Shown: positions 16,121-23,543 of the stretch, piece by piece
How positions within the stretch are numbered: position 1 is the stretch's first letter
Layout: every line of letters begins with the position of its first letter
Translations under genes and position numbers: made by a program
Source: an uncultured Oscillibacter sp.
GTDB taxonomy: Bacteria; Bacillota; Clostridia; Oscillospirales; Oscillospiraceae
Direction: 5' to 3'
Assembly: GCF_900544955.1 (NCBI RefSeq)
Contig: NZ_UQXD01000018.1
Coordinates: 1 to 43,117, forward strand
DNA length: 43,117 nucleotides
Notes under the pieces: generated by a model
The model's input: the letters and a program-made list of their open reading frames with translations, nothing else
Told to the model about the DNA's origin: nothing
The model's database searches: none

Positions 16121-16531
16121 TTACAAATACTTCTGCATACCGTCAGTAGCGGCGGCGGTATCCGCGCTGATGGTGACGGTGAACTTGATGCGGTTCTTCT
16201 CGCCGAAGGTGTCCAGCCAGTCCAGGAAGGCCTCGGTGTCCTTGCCCACATCCTGGTCGACGGTTTTGCACAGGTTGTCGATGAACACGTGGGAGATGTC
16301 GTAGTTGCCTGCGTACAGGCCGCTGATAAAGCCGCGGAACAGATCGTAGTTGTTCAGTTTATATTCCTGGGCGTCAATGAGACGGATATGATAGTGGATA
16401 TCATAGGTCATGTTGCGGTTGGCCTCGATGCAAACCACGTTGCCGGGCTCGTCCTTCGCCGCGTTGTTGATCAGTTCGATGAGCTGCTTGGTCTTTCCGG
16501 AGCCCTTGACGCCCATAATAAGTCTGACCAT
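16121..16531 (-). CDS. Small P-loop ATP-binding protein, function unknown
   Basis: A 136-residue protein beginning MVRLIMGVKGSGKTKQLIEL, with a clear Walker A (GVKGSGKT, residues 7-14). A Walker B-like stretch HVFIDNL occurs near residue 83. There is no signal peptide or membrane segment. Composition is less GC-biased than its neighbours (more Asn, Tyr, Ile and Lys), suggesting high expression or a different origin. It is monocistronic, with its own promoter upstream and terminator downstream. The role is not recognisable; it could be a minimal P-loop NTPase. Confidence 0.75.
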   Translation of the reverse strand: MVRLIMGVKGSGKTKQLIELINNAAKDEPGNVVCIEANRNMTYDIHYHIRLIDAQEYKLNNYDLFRGFISGLYAGNYDISHVFIDNLCKTVDQDVGKDTEAFLDWLDTFGEKNRIKFTVTISADTAAATDGMQKYL

Positions 16532-16589
16532 AGTAAATCACTCCTGTTATTTAGAATCGTGGGGCGGGGTGTGCTGCTACGTTAAGGAT

Positions 16590-16618
16590 AGCATAAGACG
16601 GGGGAAAAAACAATGCAA
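16590..16618 (-). promoter_or_regulatory. Sigma-A promoter of the P-loop gene
   Basis: On the minus strand TTGCAT (16618-16613) and TATGCT (16595-16590) are 17 bases apart. An overlapping alternative is TTGTTT with TATCCT, also 17 bases apart. The start codon follows about 60 bases later, with AGGAG nine bases before it. The gap 16532-16769 otherwise holds only this promoter and GC-rich DNA after pgi that can form a hairpin. Confidence 0.65.
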
Positions 16619-16769
16619 AAAAGCGAGTTCAAAGTTTGTTTATAATGTGACATTGACAGCCGGAGGCGGGAGCGGGGACAGGCGGCGCGCCGGCGCCGTC
16701 TGTCCCCCGTCCGCTCCGCCCCGCTGCAGCCCTGGGACTGCGGGGAACCGCGCCGGGGGAGCGGGGGCC

Positions 16770-18104
16770 TCACTTGTTCAGCTTGGCCTCCAGCTCCGCC
16801 TTGCGCTCCTCGTAGCCGGGCTTGCCCAGAAGGGCGAACATGTTCTTTTTATAGGCCTCCACGCCGGGCTGGTCGAAGGGGTTCACGTCCAGCAGATAGC
16901 CGGACAGGCCGCAGGCGTACTCGAAGAAGTAGATCAGCTGGCCCAGGGCCCGGGGCGTTTTGGCGCCGGCGTCCACGATCACGTTGGGCACGCCGCCCTC
17001 GGTGTGGGCCAGGAGGGTGCCCTCCATGGCCCGGTCCCGGATGAAGTCCATGGACTCCCCGGCCAGGAAGTTCAGCCCGTCGCCGTCGGCCTCGTCCCGG
17101 GGGACGTACAGCTGGTTGCCGGAGGGGCCCAGGCGCACCACGGTCTCAAACATCAGCCGCTTGCCCTCCTGGATGTACTGGCCCATGGAGTGGAGGTCGG
17201 CGGTGAAATCCACGCTGGCGGGGAAGAGGCCCTTGCCCTCCTTACCCTCGCTCTCGCCGTAGAGCTGCTTCCACCACTCGCTCATGAAGCGGAAGGCGGG
17301 GTCGTAGCAGGCCAGCAGCTCCACGGACCGGCCCGCCCGGTACAGCTCGTAGCGGATGGCGGCGTAGCGCCAGGCGGGGCAGTCGTAGCCAGGGACGGCG
17401 CAGGCGTCCATCATCTCGGCGGCGCCGGCCATCAGCTCCCGGATGTCCACCCCCGCCACGGCGATGGGCAGCAGGCCCACGGCGGTGAGGACGGAGTACC
17501 GCCCGCCCACGTCGTCGGGCACCACGAAGGTCTCCCACCCCTGGTTGTCCGCCAGGGACTTCAGGGCGCCCCGGGCCTTGTCGGTGGTGGCGTAGATGCG
17601 CTTTCCCGCGCCCTCCTTGCCGTACTTCGCCTCCAGGGCCGCCCGGAAGAAGCGGAAAGCCACTGCGGGCTCCGTAGTGGTGCCGGACTTGGAGATGACG
17701 TTGACGGAGAAATCCCCCCCCGCCACCAGGTCCAAAACCTCCTGCATGGCGTCGGCGGAGAGGCCGTTGCCCACGAAGTAGACGTTGGGGGTGTCCTTCT
17801 TTTTCAGATTGTAGTTGGGGGAGCACAGGCAGTCGATCACACCCCGGGCCCCCAGGTAGGACCCGCCGATGCCGATGACCACCAGGGCCTGGGAATCGGC
17901 CTGAATGCGCCCGGCGGCGGCCTGGATGCGGGCGAACTCCTCCTGGTCGTAGTCCCGGGGCAGGTGCACCCAGCCGGTGAACTCCCCGCCGGCGCCGGAG
18001 GCGTTTTGCAGCTTCTCATGGGCCAGCTTCAGCCGGGGCGCCAGGGCCTCCTCGTAGGGCATGGGCAAAAAGCTCCGCATCTCGAACAATTTCACATCCA
18101 ACAT
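16770..18104 (-). CDS. pgi: Glucose-6-phosphate isomerase
   Basis: A 444-residue glycolytic enzyme interconverting glucose-6-phosphate and fructose-6-phosphate. The first PGI signature surrounds FSVNVISKSGTTTEPAVAFR and the sugar-phosphate site; the active-site region GIGGSYLGARG and the C-terminal VNPFDQPGVEAYK are also clear. Length fits the short Firmicute form. The start at MLDVKLFEMRS (18102-18104) has AAGGA upstream; an in-frame ATG at 18131 is possible but has poorer spacing. A leader of roughly 100 bases with several hairpins separates it from its promoter. Confidence 0.94.
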   Translation of the reverse strand: MLDVKLFEMRSFLPMPYEEALAPRLKLAHEKLQNASGAGGEFTGWVHLPRDYDQEEFARIQAAAGRIQADSQALVVIGIGGSYLGARGVIDCLCSPNYNLKKKDTPNVYFVGNGLSADAMQEVLDLVAGGDFSVNVISKSGTTTEPAVAFRFFRAALEAKYGKEGAGKRIYATTDKARGALKSLADNQGWETFVVPDDVGGRYSVLTAVGLLPIAVAGVDIRELMAGAAEMMDACAVPGYDCPAWRYAAIRYELYRAGRSVELLACYDPAFRFMSEWWKQLYGESEGKEGKGLFPASVDFTADLHSMGQYIQEGKRLMFETVVRLGPSGNQLYVPRDEADGDGLNFLAGESMDFIRDRAMEGTLLAHTEGGVPNVIVDAGAKTPRALGQLIYFFEYACGLSGYLLDVNPFDQPGVEAYKKNMFALLGKPGYEERKAELEAKLNK

Positions 18105-18209
18105 CGCATGTATCGTCCTTTCCTTTGCCATGGACGGCCCGCCGTCCAAGGGTCTCCTTGATCGCCCATGGGCAGGATGCATGAATCCCGGCCCATGGGC
18201 CCTATCCAA

Positions 18210-18238
18210 ATTATAGCAGTTTGACCGATGGACGGCAA
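18210..18238 (-). promoter_or_regulatory. Sigma-A promoter of pgi
   Basis: On the minus strand TTGCCG (18238-18233) and TATAAT (18215-18210) are spaced by 17 bases. The -10 is consensus. Transcription from here leaves a leader of about 100 bases rich in inverted repeats. Confidence 0.75.
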
Positions 18239-18284
18239 GGGAAAAGCGTCGAAAGGGCGCCGAAAAGGGAGGGGGGGCTTTCGG

Positions 18285-19406
18285 TCAATCCGACAAAAAG
18301 GCCGTCCGCAGCAGCCGCAGCAGCATCTGGACATAGGTGATCCGGGGGACGTCCTCCCCCGCCAGCAGCGGGATTTCCGCCACGACCTCCTCCCCGGCGG
18401 TGACCGTGAGCGTCCCCAGCCGGTCCCCCGCCGCCACCGGCGCCGCCGCCGACTCCGCCAGGGTCACGCTCTGCTGGAGGCTGCCCGCCCGGCTCTTCTC
18501 CAGCAGCAGGTGGGTGCCCTCCCCCAGCACCGGCTGGACCGTGGCCTGAGTCCCCAGGTCCACCGCCACCGGCGGCAGGGGCGCCTCCGGCGTCACCGTC
18601 TCCAGGGCGTAGCCGGCAAAGCCGTAGCTCAAAAGAGCCTTGGCGTCCTCAAACCGCTGGGCGGAGGTGGCGTCCTTCATGATGACGGCGATGAGCTCCA
18701 TGCCGTCCCGCTCCGCCGTGCCGGAGAGGCAGTAGAGGGCGGAGTCGGTGGAGCCGGTTTTCAGGCCGGTGGCCCCGTCGTAGAACCGGATGAGCTTGTT
18801 GGTGTTCACCAGCTGGGAGGTGCCGCCCCGGAGGGTGTCCATCCAGATGGTGGTGTACTGGCGGATGTCCGGGTGGTTCAAAATCAGCTCCCGGCTCATC
18901 AGGGCGATGTCGTGGGCGGAGGTGACGTGGCCCGCCGCCGGAAGCCCGGTGGCGTTGTGGAAGGTGGTGTCCGCCATGCCCAGCTCCGCCGCCCGCTGGT
19001 TCATCCGCTCCACGAAGGCGTCCTCGCTGCCGGCGATCTGCTCCGCCAGGGCCACGGCGCAGTCGTTGGCGGACACCACGCACACCGCCTTGAGCATGTC
19101 GCCCACGGTCATCTGTTCGTTCTCCTTCAGCCAGATTTGGCTGCCGCCCATGGAGCAGGCGTGGGCGGAGGCGGTGACCATGGTGTCGTAGGAGAGCTGG
19201 CCGGCGTCGATGGCCTCCATGGTCAAGAGAATGGTCATGATTTTGGTGACGCTGGCGGGCTCCAGTTTGGCGTGTTCCTCCTTGGCGAAGAGGACGGTGC
19301 CGGTCTCCTTTTCCATCAGCAGGGCCGACGGAGCCGCCACCTCCACCGCCCGGGCGCCGGTCCCCAGGACCAGCAGGGCGCACAGCAGTGCAAGTACTTT
19401 CCTCAT
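18285..19406 (-). CDS. dacF: D-alanyl-D-alanine carboxypeptidase (DacF-like PBP5 family)
   Basis: A 373-residue exported penicillin-binding protein that trims the terminal D-Ala from peptidoglycan pentapeptides. A signal peptide (residues 1-20) precedes the three active-site motifs: SVTK at 52-55, SAN at 112-114 and KTG at 216-218. A C-terminal beta domain and a final amphipathic helix (YVQMLLRLLRTAF) resemble the PBP5-type membrane anchor. The start at 19404-19406 is supported by AAAGGGGG and the signal peptide. Vegetative or sporulation use cannot be decided; no clear sigma-F or sigma-A promoter was found in the 100 bases upstream. Confidence 0.92.
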   Translation of the reverse strand: MRKVLALLCALLVLGTGARAVEVAAPSALLMEKETGTVLFAKEEHAKLEPASVTKIMTILLTMEAIDAGQLSYDTMVTASAHACSMGGSQIWLKENEQMTVGDMLKAVCVVSANDCAVALAEQIAGSEDAFVERMNQRAAELGMADTTFHNATGLPAAGHVTSAHDIALMSRELILNHPDIRQYTTIWMDTLRGGTSQLVNTNKLIRFYDGATGLKTGSTDSALYCLSGTAERDGMELIAVIMKDATSAQRFEDAKALLSYGFAGYALETVTPEAPLPPVAVDLGTQATVQPVLGEGTHLLLEKSRAGSLQQSVTLAESAAAPVAAGDRLGTLTVTAGEEVVAEIPLLAGEDVPRITYVQMLLRLLRTAFLSD

Positions 19407-19471
19407 GGTGATCCCCCTTTGCAGCATTGCTACATGCATATGCCGGGGAGGGGACATTCATGCAGGGCAGC

Positions 19472-19503
19472 AAAGAACGGGCACCCCCCGCTGGGGATGC
19501 CCG
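19472..19503 (-). terminator. Probable terminator after the racemase gene
   Basis: On the minus strand CGGGCATCCCC and GGGGGGTGCCCG form a near-perfect stem around AGC, followed by TTCTTT. It lies a few bases after the racemase stop and before the carboxypeptidase gene. Confidence 0.65.
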
Positions 19504-19508
19504 CTCTC

Positions 19509-20201
19509 TTATGCCTCCAGGGCCAGCTCCGCCGCCCGGAGGGCGTGGATGCGGGTGGTGTCGAACACGGGGAGGGCGGTGTCCGCCTGGGAGATCAGCA
19601 TGCCGATCTCCGTGCAGCCCAGAATCACCCCCTGGGCGCCCCGGGCCCCCAGGCCGTCGATGATGCGCAGGTACGCGTCCCGGGAGGCGCCGGACACCAC
19701 GCCCAGGCACAGCTCCCGGTAGATCACCCGGTCCACCAGCGCCGCCTCCGCCGCCTCCGGAACCAGGACGGTGATCCCCGCCTGCGTCAGCTTCGCCTTG
19801 TAGAAGTCCTGGCTCATGGTGTACCGGGTGCCCAGCAGCGCCACGGTGCGCACGCCCCGGTCCAGCAGTGCCCGGGCGGTGGCCTCCGCAATGTGGAGGA
19901 GGGGGATGGAGAGGCGGCTCTCGATCTGGGGCGCCACCTTGTGCATGGTGTTGGTGCAGATCAGGAGGAAGTCCGCCCCCGCCCGCTCCAGGCCCAGGGC
20001 GGCCTCCGTCAAAATGGCGGCGCTTTTGTCCCAGTCCCCCGCCGCCTGGCAGGCCTCGATTTCGGCGAAGTCCACGCTGTGCAGCAGGAGCTTGGCGGAG
20101 TGCAGCCCGCCCAGGCGGTCCTTTACTGCCTGATTGATCAGCTGGTAGTACAGGGCGGTGCTCTCCCAGCTCATGCCGCCCAAAAGCCCGATGGTCTTCA
20201 T
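19509..20201 (-). CDS. Aspartate/glutamate racemase family protein
   Basis: A 230-residue cofactor-independent racemase. It shows MKTIGLLGGMSWEST at the N-terminus, the first catalytic cysteine in LICTNTMHKVAP and the second in GVILGCTEIGMLI, the arrangement of the YgeA/aspartate racemase branch rather than MurI. It likely interconverts L- and D-aspartate or related amino acids. The start is set at the conserved MKTIGLLGGMSW (20199-20201); a longer frame adds 39 atypical residues. It precedes the carboxypeptidase gene but a terminator-like hairpin lies between. Confidence 0.9.
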   Translation of the reverse strand: MKTIGLLGGMSWESTALYYQLINQAVKDRLGGLHSAKLLLHSVDFAEIEACQAAGDWDKSAAILTEAALGLERAGADFLLICTNTMHKVAPQIESRLSIPLLHIAEATARALLDRGVRTVALLGTRYTMSQDFYKAKLTQAGITVLVPEAAEAALVDRVIYRELCLGVVSGASRDAYLRIIDGLGARGAQGVILGCTEIGMLISQADTALPVFDTTRIHALRAAELALEA

Positions 20202-20312
20202 AAAGATGTCCTCCCGCGGTTGAAAGTGAGGCCACCATATCACAGCCCCGGCGGCTTTGCAAGGCGGCGGGCGGGGAAAATAAATTTTCCGGAAAGTCCG
20301 CCGTTTTTCGGG

Positions 20313-20341
20313 TTGCATTTTGGAAAAAGCTCTGTTATAAT
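20313..20341 (+). promoter_or_regulatory. Sigma-A promoter of tRNA-Gly
   Basis: TTGCAT (20313-20318) and a consensus TATAAT (20336-20341) are 17 bases apart and the tRNA begins 12 bases further on, which places the start site almost at the mature 5' end. Confidence 0.85.
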
Positions 20342-20352
20342 ACCATCCAGAC

Positions 20353-20426
20353 GCGGCTGTAGTTCATCGGTAGAACGGCAGCTTCCCAAGCTGCATAGGT
20401 GGGTTCGACTCCCATCAGCCGCTCCA
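20353..20426 (+). tRNA. tRNA-Gly (anticodon CCC)
   Basis: A full cloverleaf of 74 bases. Acceptor GCGGCTG pairs with CAGCCGC. The D-loop contains the shortened TCATCGGTAGA. The anticodon stem GCAGC/GCTGC encloses TTCCCAA with anticodon CCC at 20385-20387. The T-arm is GTGGGTTCGACTCCCAT. The discriminator is T and CCA is encoded. It reads the GGG codon. It stands alone with its own promoter. Confidence 0.95.
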
Positions 20427-20430
20427 GCTC

Positions 20431-20535
20431 AGAAACACCCCTTGTGGAACGAGACCCCGCCTGCTGCGGGACTCGATGCCATAAGGGGTGTTTCTTCGCT
20501 TTCGGCCGCGACCCGCCGCGCTGGGCTCGCGGCCG
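20431..20535 (+). terminator. Compound hairpins downstream of tRNA-Gly
   Basis: Two large stems follow the tRNA. AGAAACACCCCTT (20431-20443) pairs perfectly with AAGGGGTGTTTCT (20483-20495), enclosing CGAG/CTCG and CCCGC/GCGGG inner stems. CGGCCGCGA (20503-20511) pairs with TCGCGGCCG (20527-20535). The first may terminate the tRNA transcript, although the following T run is weak (TTTCTTCGCTTT). The layered symmetry may also mark a repeat or small RNA. Confidence 0.5.
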
Positions 20536-20635
20536 AGGAGAACGGGGGCGCGGGGATCGGGTTTATAGGGGCGCGGCAGAAGTGCGAGGCAAAAAAATAT
20601 GTGGCCGGAAAAACCGGTGACTCCAAGGCTTGGAA

Positions 20636-20673
20636 GGCCCTCAACCGGAAACGGTTGAGGGCCTCAATTCTTT
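20636..20673 (+). terminator. Strong GNRA-loop hairpin terminator
   Basis: GGCCCTCAACCG (20636-20647) and CGGTTGAGGGCC (20652-20663) form a perfect 12-base stem closed by GAAA, followed by TCAATTCTTT. The region 20536-20857 has no convincing gene. It may also end minus-strand transcription from the BtrH-like cassette, though the T run on that side is poor. Confidence 0.65.
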
Positions 20674-20857
20674 AGCTGCCTTTCCTTCGGGCAGGCGGCA
20701 AAAGGGGAGACGGCCGGAGGCGGTTATGCGGCGCGGCTCCGGCGCTTTATTAGGGTTGTGAGGGGGGGAGAACAAAGCCTTTACAGGGGGCGCGGCGCCT
20801 GAGGGGAGGCGGAGTCCCGCGGAAAGGACGCTGCCCGTTTGCCGGGACGGCTGTGGC

Positions 20858-21748
20858 TCACGCTCGGGGCACGCCCTGCTGACGTGCAAGGAGCCGCTCT
20901 GCCAAGGCGATTTCCCGCTGAAAGAGCGCCGCAAGGCAATCGCACGCTTCGTCAAACACACTTGGATTCCGCTTTGTGAGCGCTGCTTTATAAAATCCGT
21001 GCTTGACGGCCTGCCACGCCTCATAATAGCGTTTATCCTGAAATAGGGCCGCCTCTTCCGATTCGGGATGCCGCTCCTCCAGGTAATGCCGGTATAGGAG
21101 CCGGTTTGCCAGCAGGGCATCCACAAATTTGGCCGGAAACAGGACGGTTTCCTCCGTCCCGCGGAGCCAGACGCCCGCCTGCTCCAAAAACCCGCTTATG
21201 GCGGCGGGATGATGCCCGATCACCTCGCGCGCTTGGGCGGGGAGGGAATCCGGGTCCTGCGCCGCCGCAAGGGGGAGGCCGGACGCAGTCCTTGCGACGG
21301 GGATCAGGGCGTAGGCATTGCCCACCAAATCCTGTGAGTCCAGCGCTTCGCCGCCCAGGCCGTAGGTGGGGTCGAGACAGGTCTGCGGGTCTGCGCGCGT
21401 CTTTTGGACGATAAAATAGTGCGGGCCGTGCTGGAGACGGTAAAGCGGATTCCAGGGGATCAGAAAGCCGTCCATGCCGGCGAGGAGAAATCCGCCGGCG
21501 GGGAGCTGCGCCCAGGCCCGTTCCCGCTCCTCTTTCGTGACGCGGGGCGGCCCTAAGCGCATCCCCATGTCCTCCAGCGCTGCGGGCATCCGCCGTGTGA
21601 GAAACACCTTGCAAATCGGATCGTAGCGCAGGTCGCTCTCAGACCAGAGCCCGGAGAAGGATTGGACATAGTCAAGCCCGAAGGCGCCCGCCAGGGTGAT
21701 CACACAGTCGTGATAGCAGTTCAGGCCGCGTATGTGAATCAGCTTCAT
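20858..21748 (-). CDS. BtrH-like cysteine-peptidase-fold acyltransferase (predicted)
   Basis: A 296-residue protein. The N-terminus HIRGLNCYHDCVITLAGAFG resembles the BtrH N-terminal family, where the cysteine after Asn begins a papain-like fold. A Cys11-His110-Asp126 triad can be proposed from NCYHD, GPHYFIV and CLDP. In butirosin biosynthesis BtrH moves an acyl chain from an acyl carrier protein to an amine. Residues 160-290 are helical and could match the family's variable C-terminal domain. Its ATG overlaps the stop of the acyl ligase gene (ATGA), and an ACP gene precedes the ligase, which supports an acyl-ACP-dependent transferase. Assignment rests on remote resemblance and context. Confidence 0.6.
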   Translation of the reverse strand: MKLIHIRGLNCYHDCVITLAGAFGLDYVQSFSGLWSESDLRYDPICKVFLTRRMPAALEDMGMRLGPPRVTKEERERAWAQLPAGGFLLAGMDGFLIPWNPLYRLQHGPHYFIVQKTRADPQTCLDPTYGLGGEALDSQDLVGNAYALIPVARTASGLPLAAAQDPDSLPAQAREVIGHHPAAISGFLEQAGVWLRGTEETVLFPAKFVDALLANRLLYRHYLEERHPESEEAALFQDKRYYEAWQAVKHGFYKAALTKRNPSVFDEACDCLAALFQREIALAERLLARQQGVPRA

Positions 21749-23223
21749 GGGACCGGGGGCTCCGAGACGCGCCTGTTCTTGCCGGTGGAGGTCTTTTCCA
21801 GCTGATCCAAAAGCCTGATTTTGCTGGGGCGCTTATAGTCCGCCAAATGCTCCGCGCACCAGCGCTGTATGCGCGCAACGGTTGCGTCCGGTCCGGAGGG
21901 GACCACGTCGGCGAGGACGGCCTCCGTGCCGAATTTCTCCGCACCACCGTACACCACGCAGTCCTGAACCAGCGGGCAGCGCAAAAGACGGGCTTCCACC
22001 TCCTCCGGGTAGACGTTGAAGCCCCGCACCAAGAGCATGTTTTTCTTGCGCCCGCAGAGATAGAGGTATCCGTCCTCGTCGAAATACCCGATGTCCCCCG
22101 TGTGGAGCCAGCCGTCCCGGATCACTTCTTTGGTTGCCGCTTCGTCGCCGTAGTAGCCCAGCATGACGTTGGGCCCGCGCGCCACGATTTCGCCCGGCTG
22201 GTTGGGGGCATCGGTCCGCCCGCGCTCCGTCTCCAAAAGGACGGTGACGCCGGGAAGCGGCACCCCGACGGAGCCCAGCTTGTCGGGCGGCAGCTCCTGG
22301 TAAGGCTGCGCGATCAGGGGCGAGGCCTCGGTCATTCCGTATCCTGACCAAAACCGGATCCGGGGAAACGCGGCGGACAGCCGTTCCAGCGTTCCCTCGG
22401 GCGCTTTGCTTCCCCCAAAGCCGAAATACTGCAGGGCGGAGATGTCATACGGGATGGGATGGCCCAAGGTCCGATCCATCAAGACCGCCGCGAGGGTTCC
22501 GCCGTCATAGTGGCTCACCCCGTACTCCTGCGACGCGCGGTAAAGCGCGTCCAGCGTGAACCCCTCCGCCATGGGCAGCAGGGGGAACCCCCGGAGGACG
22601 CAGGAAAACGAGACCAGCAGGCCGTAGATTGCGAAAAGGGGAGTGCCGAGCGCATAACGCGGCGCGGTGTCCCGGTGCTTTTCGTATCCCATGTGGTTGA
22701 GATAGGCCAGAACATTGAACGCCACATTGGCCTCGGAGAGCTGAACCAGCTTGGCGCGGCCCGTGGTGCCCGATGAGGCCAGCAGCAGCATGGGCGAATC
22801 CGGCGCGGCGGCGGGCGGCGCGGGCCGCAGTCCGGAAAACGGCGGCAGCGCCTCCATGCGGAGGACGTCCGGCGTTTTTGCGCAGGCTGCCGCCGCCCGC
22901 CGGCAGAGCGGCTCCAAGGCGCCGGAGGTCACCACGGCCCGGACCGGCGCCTGGCGCAGCAATGCCGACAGCTCCTCCGCGGTCAGATGGGCATTGAGAG
23001 GAAATGCCGTCCATCCGGCCTGGAGAATGCCGAACAGGGCGGCGAGAAAATCCTCTCCGTCAGGCAGCAGAACCGCCGCAATCGACGGACCGTCCCCGCT
23101 GGGCAGAGCCGCCTGCACGCCTGCCGCCCGCTGTGCCAGGTCTGCGAAGGAAACCGGCGGCTCCCTCCCCAGCACAGCGGGGAGGTCCTGCCCCCATCTG
23201 GCCAGCAATGCGTCTCTAAGCAT
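21745..23223 (-). CDS. AMP-forming acyl ligase (ANL superfamily), probably acyl-ACP ligase
   Basis: A 492-residue adenylate-forming enzyme. It has the ATP-binding P-loop LLLASSGTTGRAKLVQLS, the A5 motif WSGYGMTEASPL, the A7 motif DGWLHTGDIGYFDEDGYLYLCGR, and the A10 lysine in EKTSTGKNRR. These show an active two-step ligase: acid plus ATP to acyl-AMP, then thioester formation. Because it is flanked by a dedicated ACP gene and a BtrH-like gene, loading an acid onto that ACP is more likely than CoA ligation. The start MLRDALLARW overlaps the ACP gene end by 8 bases with AAAGGAG upstream. The acid is unknown. Confidence 0.85.
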   Translation of the reverse strand: MLRDALLARWGQDLPAVLGREPPVSFADLAQRAAGVQAALPSGDGPSIAAVLLPDGEDFLAALFGILQAGWTAFPLNAHLTAEELSALLRQAPVRAVVTSGALEPLCRRAAAACAKTPDVLRMEALPPFSGLRPAPPAAAPDSPMLLLASSGTTGRAKLVQLSEANVAFNVLAYLNHMGYEKHRDTAPRYALGTPLFAIYGLLVSFSCVLRGFPLLPMAEGFTLDALYRASQEYGVSHYDGGTLAAVLMDRTLGHPIPYDISALQYFGFGGSKAPEGTLERLSAAFPRIRFWSGYGMTEASPLIAQPYQELPPDKLGSVGVPLPGVTVLLETERGRTDAPNQPGEIVARGPNVMLGYYGDEAATKEVIRDGWLHTGDIGYFDEDGYLYLCGRKKNMLLVRGFNVYPEEVEARLLRCPLVQDCVVYGGAEKFGTEAVLADVVPSGPDATVARIQRWCAEHLADYKRPSKIRLLDQLEKTSTGKNRRVSEPPVP

Positions 23224-23464
23224 CGTTCCGCTCCTTTCCGGCCTTGCGCTCCACCAGTTCCACGAGCCGCCCGGCAATGCGGCAGTCCGCCATCTCCGGC
23301 AGCTCAATCGTGATATGGTAGCGTTCCTCGATCTCCAGCAGCAGGCTTACGAAGGAAAGAGAATCCAGATACAGGTCCTTAAACAGGTCCGTTGTCTCCA
23401 GAATTGGGACGGGAATGGCGGTTTCTTGGCGGATAAGCTGTAGAATGGTTTCCCTTACTGACAT
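23216..23464 (-). CDS. Dedicated acyl carrier protein
   Basis: An 82-residue acidic helical protein with the phosphopantetheine site LDSLSFVSLLLEIEE; Ser35 would carry the prosthetic group. The preceding DLFKDLYLDSLSF and following YHITIELPE are standard ACP features. It differs from the fatty acid synthase AcpP (DSLD) and is adjacent to a ligase and a BtrH-like acyltransferase, so it is most likely specific to this cassette. The ATG has AAAAGGAG nine bases upstream. No phosphopantetheinyl transferase gene is in the window, so a cellular one must serve it. Confidence 0.88.
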   Translation of the reverse strand: MSVRETILQLIRQETAIPVPILETTDLFKDLYLDSLSFVSLLLEIEERYHITIELPEMADCRIAGRLVELVERKAGKERNDA

Positions 23465-23492
23465 GGCGACCGCTCCTTTTTTGCATATAAAA

Positions 23493-23532
23493 GCGGGCCC
23501 CGGACTTGGCCGGAGCCAAATCCGGAGCCCGT
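23493..23532 (-). terminator. Hairpin between the collagen-like gene and the ACP gene
   Basis: On the minus strand CGGGCTCCGGATTTGG and CCAAGTCCGGGGCCCG form a long stem around CTCCGG-like loop bases, followed by CTTTTAT. It starts about 12 bases past the collagen-like stop. Only some 30 bases separate it from the ACP start codon, so ACP transcription must read through it or start within the hairpin or collagen 3' end. Confidence 0.7.
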
Positions 23533-23543
23533 TTCAAAGCCGA

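Noticed and set aside
19407..19508. Sigma-F or sigma-G promoter for the carboxypeptidase gene
   Set aside because: Partial matches (TGAATG, CATATG) have wrong spacing, so no promoter is claimed.
20429..20644. Small minus-strand protein of 71 codons after tRNA-Gly
   Set aside because: It spans the hairpin cluster, lacks a ribosome-binding site and has no recognisable motif; structured intergenic DNA explains it better.
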